In this document: in pieces, positions 1 to 12,515 of the stretch
Layout of the letters: every line of letters starts with the position of its first letter
Numbering within the stretch: position 1 is the first letter of the stretch
Assembly (NCBI GenBank): GCA_039619475.1
Contig: CM077116.1
Location: forward strand, 198,485,117-198,549,116
Direction: 5' to 3'
Length of the DNA stretch: 64,000 nucleotides
From: Icerya purchasi
Lineage: Eukaryota; Arthropoda; Insecta; Hemiptera; Monophlebidae
Translations under genes and position numbers: made by a program
The notes under the pieces: model-generated
The model's database searches: none
Seen by the model: only the letters and a program-made list of their open reading frames with translations
Told to the model about the DNA's origin: nothing

Positions 1-258
1 CTTTCTGTGGCCAAGATGTTGCTCCCTCAACTCCTCCCATACAGTACGACTGTCCAGCATTATCACCTCACCGGCCCCCTTCAATTAATAACAAAACAGT
101 CATCAACATTCTTGAGAATTCCCTCAATGCTATTTTATCTGTAACACAATTTATCAGAACTAGTGGAATAAGCAGATATCTATAAAAACAAACTACTGTA
201 ATAGCCACAGCAGTTAAATACGGTACAGGATGTTGCTTTCACAAGAAAAAAAAAAAAA
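1..258 (+). mobile_element. LINE 3' end (C-terminal zinc motif, 3' UTR, polyA), cut by the window edge
   Basis: Reading the plus strand from base 3 gives an open frame to a stop near 175. It contains CGQD, then C-P-A-L about 16 residues on, and ends in ISRYL. This is the layout of the zinc-binding C-terminus that follows RNase H in I/Jockey-type LINEs (CxxC, then a C-P-x-L motif, then a helical tail). A short 3' UTR and an A-run at 244-257 follow. Only the last 60 or so residues lie in the window, so the family within the clade cannot be fixed. The frame is too short to tell whether the copy is intact. Confidence 0.65.
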
Positions 259-344
259 TATAATATCTGATCAATCCTTAATTATTGGAGAGCCTTATTT
301 GATTCAAACGTATATTCCTTCACACTCATTTCCCAAAACCACAA
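258..344. repeat. Short remnant of the 3-kb satellite
   Basis: The stretch with TATTTGATTCAAACGTATAT and CACACTCATTTCC matches the satellite at 42150-42200 (TATTTGATTCAGATGTATAT, then CACTCGCTTCC). It shows that the array already occupies the left edge of the window. Confidence 0.6.
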
Positions 345-680
345 TTTTTTTTTTTTTTTTAAATAACATATGGAGAACCCACAAGTCCGTACATTCTTAT
401 CACAGTTACAACGTTTATTTGTAATAAAGTTACAATCGATCATATACAATTAACCGCTTAACTAACAAATGTGTCACAAAACAAAGTAAAAACAAACGTA
501 ATATAATTTTCCACTAAAAACAACAGCATAACGCATAATTCAAAACCTAAACAAAACAAGGCAAAAAATACAATAGCAATTCGTATGAAAACCCAGTGCA
601 AGAAAAAAAAAATATATATATAATTAACTGGAAAAAGATAAAGAGAGAAAAAAAAAAAAAAATCATATATCAAACACTCC
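345..680 (-). mobile_element. PolyA-tailed unit T, diverged copy
   Basis: A T-run (345-360) is followed by TAAATAACATATGG, an ACCCACAAG motif and AACGTTTATTTGTAAT. The same order (polyT, TAAATAATTTG, CCCACAAG, TCGTTTATTC) occurs at 20799, 21073 and 51101. Read on the minus strand it is a short sequence ending in polyA, with no coding frame seen, so it is either a SINE-like unit or the 3' UTR of a LINE not otherwise present. The right boundary (about 600-680) is uncertain because two A-rich runs lie there. Confidence 0.45.
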
Positions 681-1060
681 TTTTTCTTTTTTTTTTTTTT
701 TCGGCTTGGCCAACCACAATTGGACTAGATTAAAGATTAAATTTTAATCCAGTCAGAAATCGATGACAGAAAAGAGACAAGAATAGGAACCACATTGGAT
801 GATGGCAAAGCTAAGATATAGGAAGCATTGTATGGAGTAGCAAAATTCAGCTTTAACAGTTGAACATACAGGATATTACGTTCGGAGGAAAGACTGGAAC
901 ATTCAAACAGCACGTGGTCAGAATCACAAAGGAAGGAACTGTCGCCAGAGTTCAAAGAACAATAAGGGGTTGGGGAAAGAGCAAAACGCTACCGTGAGGA
1001 TGGGAGCAAAGTATGATTGAATCGTAGACGACAGATAGCGATGATCCCCTTCTTTCAATT
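681..1060 (-). mobile_element. LINE family A, 3'-terminal fragment
   Basis: A T-run at 681-701 is the polyA tail of a minus-strand insertion. The minus-strand frame 955-737 carries CDSDHVLFECSSL and PTPYNASYILALPS-type motifs (here ATPYNASYILALPS) and ends in ISDWIKI. These match the C-terminus of the near-complete family A element at 51.4-55.3 kb (CDTDHVFFECSAL, ISDR-like end). A frameshift or stop near 960-1000 separates it from a further match (ICRLRFNHTLLPSS) reaching about 1060. It is a 5'-truncated dead copy; only the zinc motif region survives. Confidence 0.8.
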
Positions 1061-1530
1061 GCTTTCATTGCAGTTGCTCAACAGCCAATTTTTAATTTCT
1101 AAGAGACAATTTTTTTTATTCTTTATTTTTATAATATCCATCGGAATTTTGCCTAATAAGTCAATTAGTACAGAGTTCTTTATTTTATCAATATAATTTT
1201 AGGCTTAATATATGTAATTTTGGACGAAGCTCTAGTTATCTTCACTATATTCCTAGTCTCAAGGTCGGGAGGATTCAGTTTCTAATCATATAAAATAAAT
1301 AAATAATATCTTAATTTAGGCGGGAATTCTTCCATTTATTTCCACCAATTAAGATTACCTCTTCTTTGACATAAATCCCTTTTTACTATGAGTTTTAAGC
1401 TTTTTTTATGAATGGCGTTTATTTTTTATGTTCAGATTTATTTGCCCCTCCCCATGTTTATATAGCGTGAGATATCCTCGATGTTATCAGAGCATTATAG
1501 TATTGTCTCAGAATTTTAGAAGGTAACAAT
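1060..1530. other. AT-rich stretch with nothing recognised
   Basis: No coding frame, terminal repeat or clear match to the satellite blocks was seen. A short (AAAT)n run at about 1290-1305 could be the end of an eroded retroelement, but nothing else supports that. Confidence 0.4.
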
Positions 1531-4284
1531 GGCCTAAGTCTAAATATAATCAAGTATATATGAATCATGAGATTTTCGTAATTACATTGGCAATAATGAA
1601 AGGGACATCCTTTATTTTTCTCTGAATGTTCATTGGATCAATCTTATCCCTTAATTAATGCAAGATCAGAGCAGTTTTTTATGAATAGCATCTAAGTTGA
1701 TGCATTGTTTTTATTTCTAATTGATTAGTGTGACATACAACAGATCGCGAACCTCGTGTTTAGATAAAAAGATTTAGACAAATTAACGTATGGAAACCCA
1801 ATCTTATTCCCTTTTTTTTATAGAAAAAAAAACAAAAAACGTAAGGAAAACAATAGGGTACATATGTAAAGTTCTATCTACTACTCACAAATATACATCT
1901 AATTTAACACACCAACTAGTGTGTCCATCAAATGTCCGGAAATATGTACATGCATTACTACATTGTAAACACTTTGTTTTGCTGATTCATGCTATGTTAC
2001 TTAACAAGTTGAAATTTTTTTGTGAATTGTAATATTCGGTAACCTGATTGTTGCAAATTACATGTTAAAACAGCATAAACGAATAATTTTATTAACATAT
2101 ATCAAATTTATTCTTCACTAATAATTTATAAAAATTTTATTTTTGTGAATTTCATAGTTGGTAAGTACGATTTCATGAAATTAATACATTTAGCTGTTAT
2201 CAACTTCAATAATTTAATTAGTATCATAGTAAATGTCATTACATCTCATTGACTAGTTCAAAAAAATCAGAAGGTGGTTTGTTTCTAATAAAATTTTCTG
2301 ATACAACTGAATACATTCTTATTAATTTATGATTATATTAAAATATTTAACAAGACCAGCTGAATCATAATATTATTGGAAACAATTCATTACCCCTTTC
2401 TCACTGGAGCTATCTTATAATTTGGCTGCAGTAAATGTGTATAAAATATTTCTTAAAAGGCGGCATGTGCTGACGTATTCCTTCTTGTTTAATTTGAAAA
2501 TCTTCTATTACAATGAAAGATGTGAAGTGATATAAATATGTAGTGCCCTGCAACTCGCGAATATGCATCCAATTCGACACTCTAACCGGTGTGTCCATCA
2601 GAAGTATAGCAATATATTCACGTATTACTACTATCTAAGCACTTCATATTCCTGCTTCATGCTCTAATTTTGAACTAGTTAAAAAATTTTTAAAATACTA
2701 TAATCTTGTAATTTGAATTGTTGAAAAGTACACTATTAATGTGTAACAATTTTTTTTTGATCACTAATTTGTATAATTTTATTTTTGTAAAATTCATAGG
2801 AAGTAAGTATGATTTCATGGAATTAACATATTTGGCCGTTAGCAAACTTATGTTTTACAATCACAAACTGCAGAAATCAACTGCCATATTCCACTTGTTA
2901 TTATATTGGAATCAATTTCTAAATCTAGTAGTATGTTCTGTGCTTAATGAATTTCATTTACATAACTTAGCACCTTCTAAATAAATACAAATATTGAAAG
3001 ATACATAATAAGTTCATCTCAAGAGAATAAAATGAAAACCAAACTACACAATACATGTTACAGTGTTACCATTACAAACATTTATGCTGCATGGTCAGGA
3101 ATCAGACCTTTTGTATAACTCTTTTATATGATCCAAACTCTCGCCTTGCACTTGTAGCAAACCCACAATTTCACATCAGGTAAATGTTGTGATCATGGTA
3201 CAGCTGCATTGCATGAAACGTGCCGATTAATGTCCAAAATCTTGATGGTATATTGATTCTTGTTTAACACTAACGATTAGAAATTTCAGCAGAAACGAAC
3301 CGCCTCCGTGTTATTGATCCGTTCAAAAAATATTTTCACTGTATTTAACATCTTAGTATTTCTGTTCATTCAGCAATAATGTTTCCCAGATATATTTAAG
3401 TTGACGGACATTTTGCATGACTACTTATACATGTATGTTCGATATCGATTATATTGTATTTCAAAATAGTAAATCCATAAAATTTAATTTTAATTTAATT
3501 AATATCCTAGAAAATTCCATTACACCTTTTTAACTTGATCAAAAAACCAGAAGTGTTTTTTTGTTATTGGTCAAGAAAACTTGCTTATGTGACTGAATAC
3601 ATTTTTATTAATTCATGATTATCCATAAATATTTTACTGGACCAGTTGAATCGCTATATAATTGGAAACAATTTATTACCTTTTCCTTACTAGAACTATC
3701 TTATCACATGACTGTGGTAAACGTGTATAAAATATTTCATAAACAGTGGCATGTGTGGACATGTTATGCATTCATTCTTCTCACTTCATTTGAAAATATT
3801 CTATTACTATGAAATTCACAGAAGGTAATTATTACACAGGTAGGTAGAAAATCCAGGATATATTACACGATATTCTTTCAATTAATTACATACTAATATT
3901 AAATTTCCTGCACTTTGCGCAGCTTAGCTTACATAGCTATGCAAATTTTAAACTTATTCAAATATTGAAAAATATGTGATTGATCAAGATATTCCTTATA
4001 ATGACATTAGATAGATGGAAATACTATATTACACATAGCATTATTACTGATTATATATATTTAAACAACGTGTTCAAATTATCCAAGTATTGTATAATGT
4101 AATATCATAATATCAAGGATTAAATTTACACATTTTTCATTTATATACAGTATCCATGCTATCTTCAATTCTGAATACCTTTAGAAATATAAATCAAATC
4201 AATACCGTTAGAATTGAATCAAGAGAGTAGCTAATTCATCATCTCATTCACTTTTATCATTTCTGTATTACATCAATTCTTGTC
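1530..4284. repeat. 3-kb satellite array, first segment
   Basis: Ordered blocks are visible: TATATGAATCATGAGATTTT (1556), the CACCAACTAGTGTGTCCATC-type block (1909), the GTAAGTACG block (2161), and a second round with the ACCGGTGTGTCCATC block (2584), the GTAAGTATG block (2801), CCATTACAAACATTTATGC (3069), CCATTACACC (3515) and a GATTATATATATTTAAAC block (4050). The same blocks recur in the same order downstream. The first GTAAGTA copy is only about 640 bp from the second, so the left unit has an internal deletion. Short open frames here show no conservation and are taken as chance. Confidence 0.85.
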
Positions 4285-4560
4285 CAATACTCTTCTTCTT
4301 CTTCATTCTGCTGTCTCCGTCCGAAGTCGGGCGATCATCATGGTTATTGTTGATTTTGATTGTACGGCCTATTGTAGTTCGGCTGTGGTACGTCCATACC
4401 ACCCCCTCACATCTTCTAGCCAGGACATTTTTCTTCTACCTGGTCTTCTCTTTCCTTCAATTTCATCCTCTCGTACTAACTGCAGAAGATGGTATTTTTC
4501 CAGATGCCTGGAGATATGACCAAAATATTCGAGTTTTCAGGCTTGTATAATTTTTAGCAT
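4285..4560 (-). mobile_element. LINE family C (RTE-like), C-terminal fragment
   Basis: The minus strand encodes KLEYFGHISRH, EKYHLLQLVREDEIEGKRRP and GRRKMSWLEDVRGWYG in one run, then a stop and IARLRTE. This is the very characteristic C-terminus of RTE-type endonuclease-reverse transcriptases found widely in insects (GHVxRH...GKRxxGRRxxSWL). At the low-coordinate (3') end lies a CTTCTTCTT run, that is (GAA)n on the element strand, in keeping with RTE elements ending in short tandem repeats rather than plain polyA. It sits inside the satellite block between CAATTCTTGTCCAATACTC and TTCAAAATTTCAGTCAG. It is truncated and has an in-frame stop. Confidence 0.75.
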
Positions 4561-7548
4561 CGTACTTCAAAATTTCAGTCAGAATAAACTGCACATATGT
4601 TACTAGCTTTTCAGTAAAGTGTTTTTTACACATACAAGTTCATAGTACTTCTATTTTTACACCACGTTTATTTTTTATAATTTTGTATTTAGGGAAAAAC
4701 GGTATTTGTTGGATTAAATTTTTCACAGCAGATATGTAGCATATAAAAAAAATTAATCATACTTATATCAGTAGGTTAAAATATTCTATATATATGCCAC
4801 TAATTTTAATAAACAGTATTTAATTTAACATACATAAGTTTCCTGAAGAAAAAAGAGGGCTATTGAAATATTAGATTAATTGTGGTTGTAGGTTTATTTG
4901 TATTGTGAAAAACCACTGAGCTCAGTTAAGTAATACGTCATAAAAATTTTAAGTTCTATTCAGTATATTAGACACACACTTTTATTACTAGTCAAAGAAT
5001 CTTGCTATAATAACTTGATTTCTTTCAGTTCAGTTACAGCTTACTATTAGTGAACATAATGCCTTCAAACATAACTCACAGCTTTGGGTATCCTTTTAGT
5101 TTATTTTTTGTTAAATAGGTTTATTCCATCTAAGAGTAAATTTCATAAAGAATTATATATGTTTCATAAATTTTCTACAATTTTCCCAGACACCTGAAAT
5201 TAAAAAACATTTGACTAGTAGGTATTAGCTAAAGAAACTAATCAAAATTGTATTCCTCTGCTCTATTTTCCTGAAACCACAGATATAATCGGGTTTATGT
5301 AAATCATGATATCTTTATAATTAAATTGACAATAATGAAAATGACAATATTGATTTCTCTCTGAATGTTCATTTGATCAGTTTTATGCTGCAATTTGATT
5401 GTGAGCAGCATCTGAGTTTCTGCATTGTTTTTATTTCTATCTGATTAATGCAAGTTGCAAGCGATCAGGAATCACTTGTTTACATGATAGGATTTGGTCA
5501 AATTAACATATAGTAGGCATTGGAATATGTATGTAAAGTGCTAAGAATTTGTGGCACCCTACTACTCACAAATATGCGTCCAACGCAACACACTGGCCAG
5601 TGTGTCCATCACAAGTATGACAATATATTCATACATTACTGTTTAGCAAGCACTTTATTTTGCTGCTTCAAGCAATAATTTTTAACAAGTTGGGCAATTT
5701 TTGAAATGTAATATTTCTGTGATTTGATTGTTGCAAAACTAAATTTTATTACAGCATAAATAAATCGTTTTTATTAATTGTATAAACAATTTATCTTTGA
5801 TTACTAATTCAGATAATTTTATTTTTATGAAATTCATAGGTAGTAAGTATGATTTCATGAAATTTATACATTTAGCTGTTGGTACCCTTCTGCTTTACAA
5901 TCACCTAATGTTATATTGGAATTTATTTTAAAATTTAGTAGTATATTCTGTGCTTAATGAACTTCATTTACATAACATGGCATCTTCTAAATAAACACAA
6001 ATAGTTAAAGCGACATAATAAGTCTCAATTTTGTCTCAGCAAGCCTGAACTTAATCCAAACTTTATGTGCACATTACAGTATTACCATTACAAACATTTA
6101 ACCTGCATGTTCAGAGAGCAAACCTTTTGTATAATTCATTTGCATAATGGAAATTATCACTTTGCCCTTGCAGCATACCCACAATTTCGTATCATACATA
6201 TAAATATTGTGATCATGGTGAACCTGCATTGCATGACGCGTGCAGACTAACTTTTTAAAATTCTGATGGTATATTGATTTCTGTTTAATATTAGCTATTA
6301 ACTATTTCACCCCCTCTATATTAATGATGCATTCTAGAAATGTTTTCGCAGCATTTAACATAATTTTATTTTTGTTCATTCAGCGAAAATGTTTCGCTGT
6401 GACATTTAATTAGAGGGATATTTTCTTTGACTACATAAACATTTGATAATTATTCTATTGTATTAGAAAAAGTTTAAGAATTAAAATTGAAATATAATTT
6501 AATTAGTATCCGAGTAAATTCCATTACACCTTATTGACTAGATCAAACTAAATCTGAATTGTGTCCGTTTTATAGTTTAATAAAACTTGCTAATGCAACT
6601 GAATACATTTCTATTAACATATGAACTATCCCTAAGAATTTGATTAGACCACAAGGAACATAATATTATTGGAAACGATTCATTACACCCCCCCTCCAGT
6701 ACTCTCTTATCATCTGGCTGCAGTAAGTGTGTACAATAATTTTCTTAAAAGGTGGCATGTGTTGGTGTGTTATAAATTCCTTCTCCTTGTTTAATTTGCA
6801 AATGTTCTATTACAATGAAATTCACACAAGGTAATTATTATACAGGTGGACAGAAAATCCAGTATATCCAAATCGATATCTTGGCAATTAATTACATCAT
6901 AATATTAAATTTTCGGCACTTTGTTGATCATAGATGAAATAGCTATGCTATTTTTAAAATTATTCAATCATTGAGAAATATGTGATTGATCCAGGTTTTC
7001 ATATGATGGCTTTAATTAAACAGAAATACTATATTACACATTGCAAATTTACAATAATATAAATATTAGAGCTGTGTATACAAATTAGCCCATTGCAGTA
7101 TAATGTAATATCATATCAGGAATTAAAATTTTCACAGGATTCATGTACATGTTTTATCCATGATATACACAATTCTGATCATTTTTGGAACTTGGAGACA
7201 TATCAATATCGTTATAATTGTATTAAACAAGTATCTAAGTTATCATCTTATTCACATTTACAATTCCTGTATTAGATAAATTCCTGCTTAATACTCCTTA
7301 AAAATTTGAGTCACAGTATACTGCACTTCTATTACTAGCATATCAATAAAGTGTTTTTTACACATACAAGTTTGTGGTACTTCTATTTTTTCAACAACTT
7401 TATTTTTGATCATTTGGTATTTAGAGAAAAATTGTATCCTTAGATTAAACAATTTACAATAGAATTGTACCATATACAAAAGATGATCATATTTACATTT
7501 GTAGGTTAAAACATTCTTTATGTACGCCATTAATTCTAATAAAAAGTA
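4560..7548. repeat. 3-kb satellite array, second segment
   Basis: A complete round of blocks: TTTCAGTCAGAATAAACTGC (4575), GTTAAGTAATACG region (4925), CAGATATAATCGGGTTTATG (5279), ACTGGCCAGTGTGTCCATC (5591), GTAAGTATGATTTCATG (5841), CCATTACAAACATTTAACC (6085), AGTAAATTCCATTACACC (6511), ATGTAATATCATATCAGG (7101) and a repeat of the CAG-TCA-AT block (7310). The distance 2798 to 5838 between equivalent positions gives a unit of about 3.04 kb. Confidence 0.85.
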
Positions 7549-9582
7549 ATTAATTAGGATTCCGTAATAACTTACGAAATCCTAATAAGATGGTACACAA
7601 ATGACAAAAATATCAAATAAAAATCAATAACTCACGAACAGTTTGACTTATAAACTTTAAATTTGGAACATGAATCACAATTAAAATTCTCTTTAAAACG
7701 ATCTATAACTTAAAGATTACCGATTGCCCTGGGCGGCAAAAAACAGCAAAAACCGTTAAGAATATATAATATGGTACATAAAGCGACCTCAAAAATCACT
7801 TAAAAAATCATAACTCATCTCACGATAAACCTATAAAGCTGAAATTAAAAATATAAACTAAAATGCAGGAGTACTTTCATAAAATCAAAAAAATATGCTA
7901 CATAAGTTATGTAAAGTTGCCGAAAAGTTCAAAAAAGTGTAAAAAGTGACGTGTCCCCCCTCCAGCGTCGCGAGTATTACAGCTTAAAATTTTAAATGCG
8001 ATTTAAAATACGCGCATCCCCGTATATTTCTCTAGTTTGGAACATCTGGCCTTCCAACTTTAAACCTGGACCTTCGGGGCGCCGAAAGCTCGAAATTTTG
8101 TAAAAAAATATCTTTTTTTCCCGGACATGTGATATATCGTTGGAAAGATTGCTGTCTGGAACGAAACCGTATTTCATATCCTTAACAAAACTTTCCAAGT
8201 TGCCGTAAAGTTCAAAAAATCACGAAAAATGACGTGTCTCCCCCCTCCTAGCGGCGCGAATATTATAGCTAAAAATTTCGAACACGGTTTAATATATGCG
8301 ACTCCACGTATATTTCTCTAGTTTGGAACATCGAAATTTCCAGCTTTAAAATTAGACTCTCAGGGCGCTAAAAGCTGGAAGTTTAAAAAAAAAAAAATGT
8401 CCCGGGCTTGCGATAAATTATTAGAAAGATCGCTATTTGTAGGGAACGAACCCGTATTTCATTTTCTTAACAAAACTTTCAAAGCTGCTGAAAAGTTCAA
8501 AAAAGCGCGAGCTCTAATTTGTAGCCCCTCTTCCCGACGTGAGTATTATAGCTATACATTTGGAACATGATATAAAATATACGGATCCACGTATATTTGT
8601 CTGGTTTGAAACATCCGGCTCTCCGGCTTTAGAATGAGATCTCCGAGGCGCCGAAAGCTCAAAATTTTGGAAAAAAATATTGTTTTTTCCAAGCACGTGA
8701 TATATTGCTGGAAAAACCGCTATTTGTCCGGAACGAAACAGTATTTCATTTCCTTAACGAAACTTTCAAAGTTGCCATAAAGTTCAAAAAAGCGCGAAAT
8801 ATGACATTTCCCCCCGCTTAGCGATGCGAATATTAAAACTGAAAATTTTAAACGTGGTTAAAAAAATGCGCATCCCCGTATACTTCTCTAGTTTGGATCA
8901 TCCGGATTTTCAACTTGAAAACTGGACCTTCGGGGCACCGAAAGCTTGAAATTTTGGAAAAAATATTTTTTTTCCCGGGCATGTGATATATCATTTGAAA
9001 GATTGCTATTTGTCGGGAACGAAACCGTATTTCGTTTTCTTAACCAAACTTTCAAATTTGCCGAAAAGTTCAAAAAGCGCGAGAACTAATATGTATCTCC
9101 CTGTTTGCATCGCGAATATATTGTAGCTATTAATTTCGAATGGGGTTGAAAATATTCTCATTCTGGCATGTTTGAGTAGTTTATTTAAAATTTTGTGTAT
9201 ATATCTAAATAAATTTTATTTAAAAATCGTAATCTAATAAATAGTGACAAACGAGGAATGTGGTTTAATTAATAGTATTCAAATATAACTATATAGAAGT
9301 TCGGAAAACAAACAAGTACAATTACAAATTTTTAAATATTTATTGATAATTAATCCTTCCAAAAATCTAGGACTAAATAGCGTTTATTTATTAGAATTTA
9401 TTTTTTTTTGCAGTACAATATGATGACACTGCGTGATGTGTGAAAAAGAACTGGACTAAAAATATCTGTTTTGGAATTATTGTTGTTTTGTATTTAGTAT
9501 TATGTAAATGAAAATTATGGTTATCTTTAACTTAACATACGGAATCCTCAGCGCATGAAACCTCATGCTTGACTGAACTTGT
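7549..9582 (-). mobile_element. Helentron-like (Helitron-class) non-autonomous element
   Basis: Satellite sequence is interrupted between AATAAAAAGTAATT (7548) and TTTTACATATATACATTTTC (9583). Read on the minus strand, the right end has AGGATTCCGTA and the left end has a hairpin, GGATTTCGTAA-gtta-TTACGGAATCC (11 pairs, one wobble), followed at once by TAA and then T. A 3' hairpin next to a CTAA end, a short inverted repeat between the 5' end and that hairpin, and a central tandem repeat are the features described for Helentron-derived elements (HINE/DINE type). No Rep/helicase frame is present, so it could only move in trans. A related plus-strand copy lies at about 19958-22195. The exact 5' end is uncertain. 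Confidence 0.5.
7870..9150. repeat. 286-bp tandem repeat, about 4.4 copies
   Basis: The landmark CCCTCCAGCGTCGCGAGTAT recurs as variants at about 7957, 8243, 8524, 8811 and 9098, giving steps of 281-287 bp. Other landmarks keep the same phase: CCCGTATATTTCTCTAGTTT (about 8020, 8306, 8593, 8876), GGCGCCGAAAGCT (8079 and variants) and AAAGTTCAAAAAA-type (7925, 8209, 8495, 8781, 9066). Copies differ at many sites, so the array is not young. Three minus-strand frames of 60-68 codons share words such as NLSNDIS and EKK-FF; they arise from the repeat itself and are not evidence for a gene. Confidence 0.9.
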
Positions 9583-11367
9583 TTTACATATATACATTTT
9601 CTGAAGAAAAAAAGGAAATTGAATATGCAAATTTTAGATGATTTATTGAAACTGGTTTATTTGTATTGCGGAAAACTACTGAATTCAGTTAAAAAATCGA
9701 CTTAAAAATTATAAGCTGCATTCAGTATTTTAGAAACATGCTTTTATTGACAGTTAATGAAAGTCGTTATAATAACTTGATATATTTTAATGTACTCATG
9801 ATTGCTATTAAGTATTCCTTCAGTTCAGGTGCAGCTAACTACCAATGAACACAATGTATAATGCTTCAAACATAATTCACTGCTTTAGGATTCATTTTAA
9901 TTCAATTCTTGTTGAACAGTGTTATTCCATGTAAGAGAAAAAAAATTTATAAAGAATTATATAGGCTACTCCAATTTTCTAGAATTTTCCCAGACACCTG
10001 AGATTAAAATAACATTTGACTAGTATAAATATTAACTGGAGAAGCTTATTTGAGTCAAAAGTGTATTACTCTACCCTCTCTTCCTGAAATCACAGATATA
10101 ATTGGGTATATGTAAATCATGAGATCCTCATAATTAGATTGACAATAAGGAAAGCGACATTCCTCATTTCTCTCTGAATATTCATTTGATCAATTTCATC
10201 CAGCAATTAGATGGTGAGTAGCATCTGAGTTGCTGTATAGTTTTTATTTCTCTGAGATTAAAGTTGACTTGCAAGTGGTCGGGAACCACTTGTTTACATT
10301 ACAGAATTTAGAGAAATTAACATATAGTAAACGTTAAAATATATATGTAAAAAATTTGACATAACCCACTACTCACCAATATGCAACCAATGCAACACAC
10401 TAACAGGTGTGCCCATCACAATTATGACAATATATCCATGTATTACTGTTTCCTCAGCACTCTATTTTGCAGTTTCGAACTACAATTTTTAACAAAAATT
10501 GGAAAAATTTGAAATGTAATATTCTTCTAGTTTCATTGTTACGAATATACACTGTAATACGACATAAACAAATACTTTTTATAAATGTTTAAAAAATTTA
10601 TTCTTGATTACTAATTGACATAATTATATTTTTATTAAATTTGTAGATGGTAAGTATGATTTCATGGACTTAATACATTTAGCTGTTAACAACCTTATAC
10701 TTTATGATCACAAACTGCAGGCAGTCAACAGCTATGTTCCAGCTGATATTATATTGGAATCAATTTCTAAATTTAGTAGTGTATTATATGCTTAATGAAC
10801 TTCATTTACATAACTTGGCACCTTCTAAATAAATACAAATATAGAAAGATACATAATTCTCAACAGGCTAAAAGGAAAACCAAACTATGTATAGTGCACC
10901 TTACAGTATTACAATTACAAACATTTATCCTGCATGTTCGGAGACAGGCTTTTACATAACTGTCTCACATAACGCAAACTCTCGCCTTGAACTTGTGTCA
11001 TACCCACAAATTCGCATATGACAAATTTTGTGATCATGGTGAAGCTGTCCAAAATTCTAATGGTATGTTTAATACTAACAATTAGAAATTTCAGTAGAAA
11101 CAAACCGCCTGCATATTATTGATCCGCTCAAAAAATATTTCCACTGTATTATATATCATTGTAGTTTTGTACATTCCACAAAATTGTTTCACAGAGAGGT
11201 TTAATTTAAGGGACATTTTCTTTGACTACATAAATATTTGAAAATTATTATATTGTATTTGAAAAATTTTAAGTATTAACATTGCATTATAATTTAATTA
11301 ATATTCTAAAAAACATCACTGCACTTTATTGGCTAGATTAAACAGAATCAAAATTATGTTTTTTTTA
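9583..11367. repeat. 3-kb satellite array, third segment
   Basis: Blocks in order: TATATACATTTTCTGAAG (9589), AGTATTTTAGAAACATGC (9724), CACAGATATAATTGGG (10091), CACTAACAGGTGTGCCCATC (10398), GTAAGTATGATTTCATGG (10649), the CAAACATTTATCCTGC block (10917) and TGCACTTTATTGGCTAG (11319). The segment stops abruptly at 11367, where Helitron-like DNA begins. The satellite continues at 22970 in the expected next block. Confidence 0.85.
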
Positions 11368-11874
11368 TCTTTTTATATGTATATAGAAATGATTTGCCTT
11401 ATGTGGGTCTCGCTTCTCCTACAATTCGCGAAAAACGTGTATCTCAAGAACGGCTCGACCGATTTTGTTAATTTTTTTTTCTAAAATATTGGCTAAGGTT
11501 CAAATTAAGTTTTTACAAAAAAAAATTGAAGCGCGGAAATTACAAAATTTGCCTAGGGTTTTCAGTACGATACAAATCAGGGTTGGTGGCGCGATCTTTC
11601 GACGACGATCTAATACATAATTTGTTTTGCCTTTAGTATTATTTTTTGATTTTCGCTCCGGTAGTGTCTTTGCATACGAGGCGGTGGTGTCAATACTGGT
11701 AGTGCAAAGCAATAAAACATATTGTAATGTGTACATTACATGCATAATAAATATAATAAACAAATTAGTAATTAACATAGAATTCAAGGCGAGCATGAGT
11801 GTAAATGTGTGTGTAGTGTGGCGAAGGATCGGGGTTGATGATGCCTGGAGTGATGTTACGTCACGTCTGACGTA

Positions 11875-12135
11875 ATGGAAATAGTGCTGGAGGAAACGCC
11901 GTCCGACGGTGGAGGGATCTTCGATTTGGCTTGGAGATCGGAAATACGTTCACGAACGATCAGTCGTTCAATTCAGATTTTGGAGTCGGAAAAAGACGGT
12001 TTAAATAAAGGCGGAGTGGGAGTCCGCGCCGGTGGCCTACGATATCGGCCACACGCTTTCCGTGGTTGTCATATTCGGCCGTATAAAATAATAATTATGT
12101 TATCGCGTTTATTAAAAAAAATATCAATGAATTAA
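11875..12135 (+). CDS. Unrecognised 86-codon open frame
   Basis: It starts MEIVLEETPSDGGG and continues with EIRSRTISRSIQILESEKDG before a less convincing tail. It sits in a CpG-containing stretch unlike the surrounding satellite, between ACGTCACGTCTGACGTAATGG and AATAAAGGCGGAGTGGG. No domain was recognised. It could be a captured exon, an LTR fragment or chance. Confidence that it is a real gene is low. Confidence 0.15.
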   Translation: MEIVLEETPSDGGGIFDLAWRSEIRSRTISRSIQILESEKDGLNKGGVGVRAGGLRYRPHAFRGCHIRPYKIIIMLSRLLKKISMN

Positions 12136-12159
12136 TTTAGTTAAAATAAAACGAAAGAA

Positions 12160-12477
12160 AAGATTCGAATACCAAAAGTCTTACGTCAGAAAATATCAAC
12201 GAAGAGGAACAACAAATCAGCATCATCATATCATCGGCATCGACACCCCCGGAATTCGAGATATGTATATACTTTATATAAGTTTATATTAACCATTCGG
12301 TAGAAATTTATTATTTAAATTGTAGTATTTTATTATTTTGGATTTTAAATAAGAATATTCAAATTTTATTACGGTCGACCGTCCACGAAAGATTTATGTA
12401 CAAGTTGATAATAAATAACTAAATAACAATTAACATTCTTGTGTGCGTGAATAAAAAAAAAAACAAAATAAATAAAT

Positions 12478-12515
<38 letters not shown>

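Noticed and set aside
7992..9073. Three related minus-strand frames of 60-68 codons
   Set aside because: They are copies of the same stretch of the 286-bp repeat, with different starts and ends, and show no codon-level conservation beyond the repeat.
7870..9150. CRISPR-like array
   Set aside because: The repeated units are contiguous and 286 bp long with no spacers, and the sequence is clearly eukaryotic.
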